A program made the position numbers and the translations under genes. This document shows, one piece after another, positions 26,505 through 33,049 of a DNA stretch of 64,000 bases. The number at the start of each line of letters is the position of its first letter. Positions within the stretch are counted from its first letter, which is position 1. Origin of the DNA: Candidatus Nitrosopumilus sp. (GTDB taxonomy: Archaea > Thermoproteota > Nitrososphaeria > Nitrososphaerales > Nitrosopumilaceae); assembly GCA_014384555.1 (NCBI GenBank), contig JACNFR010000050.1:1-64000 (forward strand), given 5' to 3'. Below the pieces are notes generated by a model. The model ran no database searches, was not told the DNA's origin, and worked only from the letters and a program-made list of their open reading frames with translations.

Positions 26505-27220
26505 TGGTAAGCATAGCAGGTAGTAAAAAACTCAAACGACAAATGGCACCACAATTCTGGGGAATTGCCAGAAAAGACAAGAGGTTTGTAATTACAGTAA
26601 AACCCGGTCCACACAAAAAGAATCACTCCATACCAACAGCAGTATTTCTTAGAGACATGCTCAACATCGTTACAAGTCTTAGAGAAGCAAAAGCAGCAAT
26701 TTATTCAGGTAGAGTAAAAATTGATGGAGTTGTAAGAAAATCACTTCATCATGCAATAGGATTAATGGATGTTGTAGAATTAGAAGATGTTTCAGATATT
26801 TATCGTCTAGTTCCAACTGAAGACAAATTACTAAAACCAATCAAAATTAACGAATCAGAGAAATCTAAAAAACTTGTAAGAGTTACAAGCAAAACAACAA
26901 TCAATAAAGGAAAATTACAAATTGGATTCCATGACGGACGTTCAACAATTTCAGATACCAAAGTAAATGTTGGAGATTGTTGTCTAATACAAGTCCCAGA
27001 ACAAAAAATTATCGAAGTTATCAAATTAGAAACAGGTTGTCAAGGTTTAGTTACACGAGGAAATAATGCAGGTCAAATTGGTAAAATTGAAACCGTTGAA
27101 GAAGGAACATTCATTCTTCCAAAAAGAGTCATCCTTTCATTAGGAGATAGAAAAATCGAAATACCTGCAGATTTTATTATGCCAATTGGAAAAGGGGAGC
27201 CAATAATTCAATTAAAGTGA
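26504..27220 (+). CDS. rps4e: 30S ribosomal protein S4e (eS4)
   Basis: 238-residue archaeal/eukaryal-specific S4e: N-terminal KLKRQMAPQFWGIARKDKRFV, an S4-like RNA-binding region (AIYSGRVKIDGVVRKSLHHAIGLMDVVEL) and a KOW motif near the end (TRGNNAGQIGKIETVE). Confidence 0.94.
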   Translation: MVSIAGSKKLKRQMAPQFWGIARKDKRFVITVKPGPHKKNHSIPTAVFLRDMLNIVTSLREAKAAIYSGRVKIDGVVRKSLHHAIGLMDVVELEDVSDIYRLVPTEDKLLKPIKINESEKSKKLVRVTSKTTINKGKLQIGFHDGRSTISDTKVNVGDCCLIQVPEQKIIEVIKLETGCQGLVTRGNNAGQIGKIETVEEGTFILPKRVILSLGDRKIEIPADFIMPIGKGEPIIQLK

Positions 27221-27224
27221 TCAT

Positions 27225-27746
27225 ATGTCCCAAGTAACAGAATCCCCAATGAGAAAAATCTCTTTAGAGAAAGTCGTATTAAACATGGGTTTAGGTAAAT
27301 CAGGTGACGTAATCACCATCGCACAAAAAGCACTAGAACAAATTTCTGGAAAAAAACCATCTGTACGTAATGCAAAAGCAGCATACAGAGATTGGGGAGT
27401 TAGAAAAGGCGAACCAATAGGAGTAGCAGTTACAATTCGTGGAGAAGATGGTATGGCATTACTAAAAAGACTACTAGAAGCCAAAGGAAATACAGTTAAC
27501 GGAAGATCATTTGACAACTTTGGAAACTTTTCATTTGGAATTAATGAACACATAGACATTCCAGGAGTAAAATATGATCCACAGATAGGAATTTTGGGTC
27601 TTGGAATTTCAATAGCATTAACTAGACCAGGATATGGAATTAGAACACGAAGTAAACACAAAGCTAGTGTTGGAAAAACTCACATTATCAAAAATCAAGA
27701 AGCAAAAGATTATCTAGCAAAAGAATTTGGAGTGACAGTAACATAA
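27225..27746 (+). CDS. rpl5: 50S ribosomal protein L5 (uL5)
   Basis: 173-residue 5S-rRNA-binding protein with MRKISLEKVVLNMGLGKSGD, KKPSVRNAKAAYRDWGVRKGEPIG and FGINEHIDIPGVKYDP. The stop overlaps rps14 by TAATG. Confidence 0.95.
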   Translation: MSQVTESPMRKISLEKVVLNMGLGKSGDVITIAQKALEQISGKKPSVRNAKAAYRDWGVRKGEPIGVAVTIRGEDGMALLKRLLEAKGNTVNGRSFDNFGNFSFGINEHIDIPGVKYDPQIGILGLGISIALTRPGYGIRTRSKHKASVGKTHIIKNQEAKDYLAKEFGVTVT

Positions 27747-27925
27747 TGGCAAAAGATAGATCCTACGAAACAACAGGTAGAAAGAAACATGACTTTGGTA
27801 GAGGTTCAAGATGGTGTAAAAGATGTGGAGATTACACCGCAGTTATTCAAAAATATGATTTAATGTTATGTAGACGATGCTTCAGAGAAGTCGCAACATC
27901 TTTAGGGTTCAGGAAAAATAAGTGA
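27746..27925 (+). CDS. rps14: 30S ribosomal protein S14 type Z (uS14)
   Basis: 59-residue zinc-binding S14 with knuckles RWCKRCGDY and MLCRRCFRE, the C+ form usual in archaea. It ends GFRKNK before TGA. It starts inside the rpl5 stop codon and ends 6 nt before rps8, as expected in the archaeal spc-like order L5-S14-S8-L6. Confidence 0.93.
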   Translation: MAKDRSYETTGRKKHDFGRGSRWCKRCGDYTAVIQKYDLMLCRRCFREVATSLGFRKNK

Positions 27926-27931
27926 TATAAC

Positions 27932-28324
27932 ATGCCAGCAACAAACATCTTAGCAAATCTATTTGTCACACTTTACAATAATGAAGCCAGAAGGAAATCC
28001 GACTGCGTGATTCTCCCCACATCAAAATTGGGAATTGAAGTGTTAAAGACACTTCAAAAAGACGGCTATATCGGAGAATTTGAACATATTGATGATAAGA
28101 GAGGAGGAAAATTCAAAATCAAACTATTAGCAAAAATTAACAAATGCGGTGCAATATCCCCAAGATTCAAAGTCAAAAACGACGAATACAATAGTTGGGA
28201 GCAACAATATTTGCCTGCATACGACAGAGGAATGCTTCTTGTAACAACAAACCAAGGAGTAATGTCTCATCATGATGCATCACAGAAAGGAATTGGAGGA
28301 TTTTTGATAGGATATGTCTACTAA
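27932..28324 (+). CDS. rps8: 30S ribosomal protein S8 (uS8)
   Basis: 130-residue protein with NILANLFVTLYNNEARRKSDCVI, LKTLQKDGYIGEFE and the C-terminal LLVTTNQGVMSHHDASQKGIGGFLIGYVY. It overlaps rpl6 by 11 nt. Confidence 0.95.
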   Translation: MPATNILANLFVTLYNNEARRKSDCVILPTSKLGIEVLKTLQKDGYIGEFEHIDDKRGGKFKIKLLAKINKCGAISPRFKVKNDEYNSWEQQYLPAYDRGMLLVTTNQGVMSHHDASQKGIGGFLIGYVY

Positions 28325-28871
28325 ACAACAAGAAGAATTTGAAAATCAGGTAGATATTCCTGAAGGGGTCACAGTTACAGTAAACAAACACATGGTATCA
28401 TTTGTAGGACCTCTAGGAAAAACACACAAAAGTTTCAGAAGTATTCCAATAGATGTCAAAGTCAGTGAAGGTAAAATTTTACTCAGTGCAATTGAACAAA
28501 AGAAAAAAGATTATGCAATTCTACACACTGCAAGATCAATTATCAGAAACATTTGTGAAGGTTTAGTGACAGGATATACAATTAAAATGAAAGTTGTATT
28601 TTCCCACTTTCCAATCACAGTCAAAGTTGAAGGAAAAAATGTCTTAATTGAGAACTTTCAAGGAGAACGTGCACCAAGAATTACACATATTGTAGGTAAT
28701 ACCAAAGTAATTCCTAAAGGAGAAGACGTTGTTCTTACCGGAGAAGTGTGGACAGATATTACTCAAACTGCAGCAAACATTGAACTAAAATCCAAAGTAA
28801 AGAACAAAGATCATAGAGTTTTCCTTGATGGAATCTATGTATTTGAAAAGAAAAAAGGTATAGAAAAATAG
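28314..28871 (+). CDS. rpl6: 50S ribosomal protein L6 (uL6)
   Basis: 185-residue archaeal L6 with IPEGVTVTVNKHMVSFVGPLGKT, TARSIIRNICEGLVTGY and HFPITVKVEG. It is the last ribosomal gene here: L32e, L19e, L18, S5, L30 and L15, which usually follow in archaea, are missing. Confidence 0.95.
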   Translation: MSTKQQEEFENQVDIPEGVTVTVNKHMVSFVGPLGKTHKSFRSIPIDVKVSEGKILLSAIEQKKKDYAILHTARSIIRNICEGLVTGYTIKMKVVFSHFPITVKVEGKNVLIENFQGERAPRITHIVGNTKVIPKGEDVVLTGEVWTDITQTAANIELKSKVKNKDHRVFLDGIYVFEKKKGIEK

Positions 28872-28886
28872 AATTTTAATTTTCAA

Positions 28887-29174
28887 ATGACTCTAGACCC
28901 TGAATTTTCAAAACAGACAACTGATTTAATACAACAAACATTAGAGTTATACAAATCGGCAGGAGCATCTCCAAGAATTGGCGAAACATGGGAATGTGGC
29001 AACATTGGAGACTTTTTGTGTGGATTTTTTGTAGGAGAGATGGTCGGTTCTGCCCTAAGTGCATTCCAAATTGTTCATCAAAGAGAACCAACTGCAGATG
29101 AACATCTAGAAATCATAGAACTTGTTGAAAGTCATGCAAAAGAAATCAAAGAGTTTTTTGCAAAATTTAACTAA
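28887..29174 (+). CDS. Hypothetical helical protein after L6
   Basis: This 95-residue protein begins 15 nt after rpl6 and is probably the last gene of the ribosomal transcript. It has a Cys pair around residues 42 and 50 (WECGNIGDFLCGFFVGEMVG), a small hydrophobic helix there, and a charged C-terminal helix. No family is recognised. Confidence 0.65.
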   Translation: MTLDPEFSKQTTDLIQQTLELYKSAGASPRIGETWECGNIGDFLCGFFVGEMVGSALSAFQIVHQREPTADEHLEIIELVESHAKEIKEFFAKFN

Positions 29175-29245
29175 ACATATTCCAATTTTAGCTCATTTTG
29201 CATAGTCGCAAAGATTAAATCACTTTTGCCAAAGTCTTATCTTGT

Positions 29246-29319
29246 GCCTCCCTAGCTCAGCGTGGTAGAGCAACCGGCTGTTAACCGGTTGGTCACCAGT
29301 TCAAGTCTGGTGGGAGGCG
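29246..29319 (+). tRNA. tRNA-Asn (anticodon GTT)
   Basis: Full cloverleaf: acceptor stem GCCTCCC pairing GGGAGGC with discriminator G, D-arm GCTCAGCGTGGTAGAGC, anticodon stem ACCGG/CCGGT with loop CTGTTAA (anticodon GTT at 29280-29282), and T-arm CACCAGTTCAAGTCTGGTG. CCA is not encoded. No intron is seen. Confidence 0.97.
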
Positions 29320-29325
29320 CTCTTA

Positions 29326-29351
29326 TTTCTAAACTCGAGTTTTGAAACATT
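29326..29351. repeat. Palindromic repeat, copy 1 (after tRNA-Asn)
   Basis: TTTCTAAACTCGAGTTTTGAAACATT, a slightly diverged copy of the palindrome TTTCTAAAYTCGAATTTAGAAA followed by CATT. It begins 6 nt after the tRNA and is followed by ATTTTT, so it could also act as a transcription terminator. Confidence 0.6.
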
Positions 29352-29396
29352 ATTTTTACATACTTGCAGTATAATCAAGATACAAGATTAATTATA

Positions 29397-29422
29397 TTTC
29401 TAAATTCGAATTTAGAAACATT
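29397..29422. repeat. Palindromic repeat, copy 2
   Basis: This is the most symmetrical copy: TTTCTAAATTCGAATTTAGAAA is a perfect 22-nt palindrome, followed by CATT. It lies 113 nt upstream of the start at 29510 and 71 nt from copy 1. Confidence 0.65.
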
Positions 29423-29497
29423 GATCGGTTGTTAGCAATTAGTTTACACAATTAGACAACGTAGATCTAATACATGATCGCACATTAACAATAATGC

Positions 29498-29504
29498 AGG
29501 AGGT
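29498..29504 (+). promoter_or_regulatory. Strong Shine-Dalgarno AGGAGGT for the TTG start at 29510
   Basis: AGGAGGT lies 5 nt before TTG at 29510. Such a full Shine-Dalgarno is rare in this window, and it is what fixes the non-ATG start. Confidence 0.65.
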
Positions 29505-29509
29505 TTACA

Positions 29510-29758
29510 TTGGTCAGAACTAGAAGGGCCAACAGATATTGTGTGGATTGTAGTGCAAGATTGGTGTATTATCCAAGATTATCAAATCCAAAAGCACCAA
29601 ACGAACACAGAGTGCTAGTGTATGCATGTCCAGATTGTACAGATGACTTTGAAAAACCAAAAATGTTTTCTATAAAACGTAATCAGGTAGAAGATCCTTT
29701 AGAAACAGTTGAAATAGAAATTACACAGTTGCAGAAAAAAGCAATAGTCGCAAAATAA
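29510..29758 (+). CDS. Zinc-ribbon-like hypothetical protein
   Basis: This 82-residue protein has CVDC at residues 11-14 and CPDC at 40-43 around a basic, aromatic segment (ARLVYYPRLSNPKAPNEHR), a probable zinc ribbon. A Glu/Gln/Lys helix forms the tail. The TTG start is supported by AGGAGGT. The family is unknown, and the basic ribbon hints at RNA or ribosome contact. Confidence 0.65.
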   Translation: MVRTRRANRYCVDCSARLVYYPRLSNPKAPNEHRVLVYACPDCTDDFEKPKMFSIKRNQVEDPLETVEIEITQLQKKAIVAK

Positions 29759-29770
29759 AGGTAAAAAATA

Positions 29771-29998
29771 ATGGCATATCCAGAAAAACCAAGAAGCAAT
29801 GTATGGTTTTTGTTACCAATTTTTTTCGGGGTTATAGGAGGAATAATTGCATTTTTTATTTTACGACATGACGATCCACGTAAAGCAAAAAATTGTTTGT
29901 ATCTAGGAATTGCTTTCATGATTTTTGGAATCATCCTGAATGTATTCATTGCAGCATCCATTCCAGGTTTAGATTCAGGCTTCAATGTAAACGTCTAA
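29771..29998 (+). CDS. Two-helix membrane protein (75 aa)
   Basis: The N-terminal sequence MAYPEKPRSNVWFLLP is followed by helix 1 (IFFGVIGGIIAFFIL), a basic loop RHDDPRKAKNC and helix 2 (LYLGIAFMIFGIILNVFIAA). I have seen this layout in thaumarchaeal membrane proteins of unknown role. It lies 12 nt after the previous gene. Confidence 0.65.
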   Translation: MAYPEKPRSNVWFLLPIFFGVIGGIIAFFILRHDDPRKAKNCLYLGIAFMIFGIILNVFIAASIPGLDSGFNVNV

Positions 29999-30024
29999 GA
30001 AGAAATCAATTGTTTTCAGGTAAA

Positions 30025-30086
30025 GGCAATCATTATTTCTAAACTCGAATTTAGAAACATTCTAAATTTAGCATGGCAATCATTAT
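30025..30086. repeat. Palindromic repeat copy 3, flanked by a 12-nt direct repeat
   Basis: The core palindrome TTTCTAAACTCGAATTTAGAAACATT lies at 30036-30061 and continues as CTAAATT to 30068. It sits between two exact copies of GGCAATCATTAT at 30025-30036 and 30075-30086. This resembles a small insertion with target duplication, or a 50-nt partial tandem duplication. Confidence 0.6.
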
Positions 30087-30124
30087 GATTTAGAATCATA
30101 TAGAACTAGTTTGAGAGATTTTCT

Positions 30125-30574
30125 ATGAGTGCATCTAGAATGCGAGATAATGTTGAAAGATGGGTTATCCATGAAGGACTTTCTTTTGATGAAGTAAAAA
30201 ACCCTGAAAATAATTTTCAAATTCTCGTAAAACATGCAGGGCAATCTGGAATACCAGTAGATGTGTTTGAACCAAAAGGACAACCAGGAATTTTAGTTAT
30301 TGGAGCAAAAGTAGTAATGAAAAATAATCAAATTGCAAGATATTTAGGATTTAGTGCAGAAGAAAAAGAAAAATTTGAAAAAAAAGTTACTGATTTTTGT
30401 AATTCAATACAGGTAATTAGTAAAATAATCACCGAAGATGGAAAGCAAAAAGTTGGAGTTTATGTGGTTTTAGATGACAAAGAGAACATCAATCAACAGA
30501 CAATGCTTGAAGCAGTAGATAGTGTATCAGAAAAATACGATAAAACTGCCAGATTTTTGCTAAAAACATTTTAA
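30125..30574 (+). CDS. DUF2299-like protein
   Basis: This 149-residue protein begins MSASRMRDNVERWVIHEGLSFDEVK. Beta strands follow (NFQILVKHA, GIPVDVFEPKGQPGILVIGAKVVM), then a helical C-terminal half. The layout resembles the archaeal DUF2299 family, whose fold recalls type III secretion chaperones, but I assign it only by impression. It is cytoplasmic and of unknown function. Confidence 0.6.
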   Translation: MSASRMRDNVERWVIHEGLSFDEVKNPENNFQILVKHAGQSGIPVDVFEPKGQPGILVIGAKVVMKNNQIARYLGFSAEEKEKFEKKVTDFCNSIQVISKIITEDGKQKVGVYVVLDDKENINQQTMLEAVDSVSEKYDKTARFLLKTF

Positions 30575-30634
30575 AAAATAGACGATTTATCAGTCCTTCG
30601 TGGCTCTTTTATTATAAATTAACCAAGATATAAC

Positions 30635-30784
30635 ATGAAAACAACAATTATTACAAAAAAATACACAACAACATGCAAACCAAAAACAAGTTTCATTGAA
30701 AGCCAAATTTTAAGATTCAAGGCTTCAAAAAACAAGGTTTTTGTTTTGACAGTTATTGCAACTTTGATGGTGTTTGTAAAATGA
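30635..30784 (+). CDS. Micro-ORF 1 of chain: tail-anchored-like peptide (49 aa)
   Basis: A Lys/Thr-rich N-terminal part is followed by a C-terminal hydrophobic helix (VFVLTVIATLMVFV) ending in Lys, as in tail-anchored proteins. A TATA-like TTATAAATT lies upstream. Its TGA overlaps the next ATG (ATGA). Confidence 0.45.
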   Translation: MKTTIITKKYTTTCKPKTSFIESQILRFKASKNKVFVLTVIATLMVFVK

Positions 30785-30903
30785 ATGCCTTCAACATCAT
30801 GCTCAGACATGCTACAAAAAAATACGAGATCAATGTAAGCATCAAAGTCAATAAACTACAACTTGAGAACCAGGCTACAAAATGGGAGGCAATTAAGAAT
30901 TGA
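30781..30903 (+). CDS. Micro-ORF 2 of chain: soluble amphipathic peptide (40 aa)
   Basis: The peptide reads MNAFNIMLRHATKKYEINVS and continues with charged helix-forming residues to WEAIKN. It has a four-base ATGA overlap with micro-ORF 1. No known family; it looks like a real coding sequence by composition. Confidence 0.42.
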   Translation: MNAFNIMLRHATKKYEINVSIKVNKLQLENQATKWEAIKN

Positions 30904-30971
30904 ACATCCTCAAAATGATAGACGAGATTCTTGAAACATATGAAGTCAAAGAGGTCCGAACAAATGAATAA
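30900..30971 (+). CDS. Micro-ORF 3 of chain (23 aa, TTG start)
   Basis: The peptide reads NILKMIDEILETYEVKEVR after a TTG that overlaps the previous TGA (TTGA). It is acidic and helical. It is very short and its coding status rests on the overlap arrangement. Confidence 0.3.
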   Translation: MNILKMIDEILETYEVKEVRTNE

Positions 30972-31044
30972 TATCTTCAAAATGATTGGACTTGCCTTGG
31001 CAGTGCACTATATTGTAAAAACAGTCCACAAAGAATTGAAGTGA
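30964..31044 (+). CDS. Micro-ORF 4 of chain (26 aa, hydrophobic)
   Basis: MNNIFKMIGLALAVHYIV followed by a basic end (KTVHKELK): a short amphipathic or membrane helix. It overlaps micro-ORF 3 by 8 nt. Confidence 0.32.
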   Translation: MNNIFKMIGLALAVHYIVKTVHKELK

Positions 31045-31047
31045 CAA

Positions 31048-31128
31048 ATGAATAAAACCCCTAAAAGGAGAAATTTTAGGGGAAATATCATTTATTCACA
31101 TCACAGCATATCACAACATATCATATGA
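31048..31128 (+). CDS. Micro-ORF 5 of chain (26 aa, basic)
   Basis: MNKTPKRRNFRGN is followed by His/Ser-rich residues. The start lies 3 nt after micro-ORF 4. It contains the hairpin CCCCTAAAA/TTTTAGGGG (31058-31082), so the stretch may be an RNA structure rather than coding. Confidence 0.2.
   Translation: MNKTPKRRNFRGNIIYSHHSISQHII
31058..31082 (+). other. Hairpin CCCCTAAAA-N7-TTTTAGGGG
   Basis: This is a perfect 9-bp stem with a 7-nt loop (GGAGAAA) in the micro-ORF region. No T-tract follows, so it is not an obvious terminator; the loop carries GGAG, a Shine-Dalgarno-like sequence that the stem would sequester only partly. Confidence 0.5.
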
Positions 31129-31190
31129 AAAATAGAAAACAGATCATTCGCCGTTCTAAAAATATAGACAAAATACAACTTTGTGTCTAA
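31125..31190 (+). CDS. Micro-ORF 6 of chain (21 aa, basic)
   Basis: MKNRKQIIRRSKNIDKIQLC begins by ATGA overlap with micro-ORF 5. It is strongly basic. Confidence is low because of the length. Confidence 0.2.
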   Translation: MKNRKQIIRRSKNIDKIQLCV

Positions 31191-31226
31191 TTTTTCTTCT
31201 AAAACCCCCCTTATTTCACATCAAAT

Positions 31227-31436
31227 GTGTGTTCAAATGGACAAGCAACCAATGAAATCAAAAGTTATTCAAAATTAAACATGATAAACTCGGTTCTACA
31301 GATTAATGAGACTGCAATAAACGAGTCATTTGAATCCACAAATAACATATTTGATCAGTTCAGATTGTTTACATCCAGTGTATTTTCACAAATTTTTGAA
31401 GGAATTACCATGATGTTAGAAAACTTTCTAAAATAA
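31227..31436 (+). CDS. Hypothetical protein (69 aa), GTG start
   Basis: This helical, Asn/Ser-rich protein has a hydrophobic C-terminal half (FRLFTSSVFSQIFEGITMMLENFL). GTG at 31227 is used; an internal ATG at 31281 would give 51 residues. It follows the micro-ORF chain by 36 nt. No family is recognised. Confidence 0.4.
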   Translation: MCSNGQATNEIKSYSKLNMINSVLQINETAINESFESTNNIFDQFRLFTSSVFSQIFEGITMMLENFLK

Positions 31437-31456
31437 ACAATTTTACAAAATTAAGC

Positions 31457-31554
31457 CTAGGCGTTAAACCCCCCCTGAAAAATACATGTTTTAGGCATAA
31501 TGTGAAAATTTCAAAATCAGGCGTTTTGTGGGGGGGGTTAACACTTGTGCCTAG
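31457..31554 (+). ncRNA. Structured element with poly-C/poly-G stem
   Basis: The outer stem CTAGGC (31457) pairs with GCCTAG (31549). It continues as GTTAA-A-CCCCCCC (31463-31475) pairing GGGGGGGG-TTAAC (31530-31542), with a bulge of ACTTGT. Long homopolymeric C and G runs are rare in this AT-rich genome, so the pairing is unlikely to be chance. It could be a stable RNA or the structured end of a transcript. Confidence 0.45.
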
Positions 31555-31644
31555 ATACAATATGCAACCCCAATTCCACCAAGCTCTCCTAGCTAAAGGT
31601 GTATGATCTTTTAGTGTCGTGCGTAAAAGCTAAACCCCTCTAAA

Positions 31645-31863
31645 TTAATGAAAAAATAAAAGAAAAAAGTGGTTTATGTGAAACCAACTGGATCTACTGT
31701 AATGTTTACACCGTGTAGAAGTACAAACATTATCATCAACAACAGTAAATCCTACTGCCCCATCTAACTCGTCAAGAGTTACTCCTGCTTGATCAGATGC
31801 AATATTCAAACTCAAAGAATTACCTTTGATTTGAATTCCACCCTGAGATGTACCTAAACTCAT
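31645..31863 (-). pseudogene. Doubtful, possibly frameshifted beta-rich ORF
   Basis: From the ATG at 31863 the frame reads MSLGTSQGGIQIKGNSLSLN, then DQAGVTLDELDGAVGFTVVDDN, which looks like folded beta-protein. After DDN it becomes low-quality (CTSTRCKHYSR..FFLLFF). Reading one base later gives FVLLHGVNITVDPVGFT and a stop, which suits the preceding style. The frame is also open upstream to a TTG at 31950. A degraded or frameshifted gene is the simplest reading. Confidence 0.35.
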
Positions 31864-31980
31864 AACACAGAAGTCAGAAGATTGACCTTCTTGTCCCAAT
31901 ACACCTGGGGGTTTTGAGGTAAAATTAGACACAAAAGAGGGCAGTTTCAACTATATACCAAAAATAATGCATTATCATTA

Positions 31981-32466
31981 ATGGGCGGAATTGGCATTGT
32001 AATAGTAATTGGAGCAATTGTAGCTTCAATGGGACTTGCAATGATAATGTATACACAGTATACAACTAATTTCATAGAGTCAACAGTTGGAGAAACAATA
32101 ACTGTAGGACCAGTAGAATATGTTGTGACTTTTGAGGGAACACATGAGGGAAGCAAAGAAGTTTCACCTGAAAACACATTTGTAATGATTGGAATCACTG
32201 CAAAAAACATCGGGGATGAAAAAACTCTGTTTTCAGGAGGTCAATTATACATTGTTGATGAAAAAGAACAGAAACATGAAGCAATTTATGGTGAATTTTC
32301 ATCCAAAGATCTACTAATAGAATGGTTAGAGCCAGGTGAATCAATTGAAAGAACAACACAGTTTGATATTCCATACGATGAAGAAAAACAATACAAGATA
32401 ATTATTCGTCCGCAAAAAGAACAATCAACTGTTGATACAGCTTTGATCTGTATTACAAATTGCTGA
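31981..32466 (+). CDS. Membrane-anchored Ig-like protein (DUF4352-like)
   Basis: This 161-residue protein has an N-terminal hydrophobic anchor (residues about 3-25) followed by a beta-sandwich-like domain with ITVGPVEYVVTFEG, TFVMIGITAKNIGDEKTLFSGGQLYIVDE, and WLEPGESIERTTQFDIP. This is the layout of the DUF4352/telokin-like extracellular domains. Two cysteines lie near the C-terminus (CITNC). Surface location is inferred. Confidence 0.65.
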   Translation: MGGIGIVIVIGAIVASMGLAMIMYTQYTTNFIESTVGETITVGPVEYVVTFEGTHEGSKEVSPENTFVMIGITAKNIGDEKTLFSGGQLYIVDEKEQKHEAIYGEFSSKDLLIEWLEPGESIERTTQFDIPYDEEKQYKIIIRPQKEQSTVDTALICITNC

Positions 32467-32568
32467 TCGTAAATTTTAAAAAAACAAAAAAAGTGTCAAA
32501 TTTTTCTATATGTGACGTAGTAATGTGTGACTTTTACCATATAACACAGATGATTTTTGCAAACAGTC

Positions 32569-32967
32569 ATGGCAGTATCCAAAGCCAAAAGAGCCGAAGC
32601 AGCTAAAAAAGCAGCAAGAACTCGAAAGAGGAATGCAGCTAAAGCAGCAGCTGAAGCATTAAAGGCCGCAGCAGCACGTAAGAGAAAGGCAGCAGCAACT
32701 CGAAGGAAGAATGCAGGTACAACTGCACCAAAGAGAAAAGCAGCAAAAAGAAAAGCCGCTCCAAAACGTAAAACTGCAGCTAAACGAAAAGCAGCTCCAA
32801 AGAGAAAGGCAGCACCAAAACGCAGAGCCGCTCCAAAGAGAAAAACTGCAGCCAAAAAAGCAGCTCCAAAGAGAAAGGCAGCAAAAAGAAAAGCAGCACC
32901 AAAAAGAAAAGCTGCTCCAAAACGCAAAGCCGCTCCAAAGAGAAAGGCAGCTAAACGTCGACGTTAA
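32569..32967 (+). CDS. Histone H1-like Lys/Arg/Ala repeat protein
   Basis: From the ATG at 32569 (an in-frame TTG lies 12 nt earlier), 132 residues are almost entirely Ala, Lys, Arg and Pro. They are built from degenerate APKRKAA/AKRKAA repeats over residues about 50-130 and end in KRRR. The composition matches the C-terminal tail of eukaryotic H1 and bacterial H1-like proteins such as Hc1/AlgP. It is probably a disordered DNA- or RNA-compacting protein. The long antisense frame is a by-product of its composition. Confidence 0.75.
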   Translation: MAVSKAKRAEAAKKAARTRKRNAAKAAAEALKAAAARKRKAAATRRKNAGTTAPKRKAAKRKAAPKRKTAAKRKAAPKRKAAPKRRAAPKRKTAAKKAAPKRKAAKRKAAPKRKAAPKRKAAPKRKAAKRRR

Positions 32968-33013
32968 GCTGTCTATGCTATCTTTTTTAAAATCCGCCCT
33001 ACTGAATGTATTA

Positions 33014-33048
33014 TATTTCTAAACTCGAATTTAGAAACATTCTAAATT
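33014..33048. repeat. Palindromic repeat, copy 4
   Basis: This 35-nt copy is identical to 30034-30068. It lies between the 3' ends of the H1-like gene (plus) and the PPOX-like gene (minus), where a bidirectional terminator or element boundary would sit. Confidence 0.65.
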
Positions 33049-33049
33049 A

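Noticed and set aside
30883-30890. TGGGAGGC as an att duplication of the tRNA-Asn 3' end
   Set aside because: Only 8 nt match and the copy is inside micro-ORF 2; too short to claim an attachment site.
32496-32927. 143-aa minus-strand ORF opposite the H1-like gene
   Set aside because: Its Phe/Ala/Leu-rich repeats are the direct reverse complement of the Lys/Arg/Ala codons on the other strand.
29326-33048. CRISPR array
   Set aside because: Four similar palindromes are present, but spacing is irregular (tens to thousands of bases), genes lie between them and there are no cas genes.
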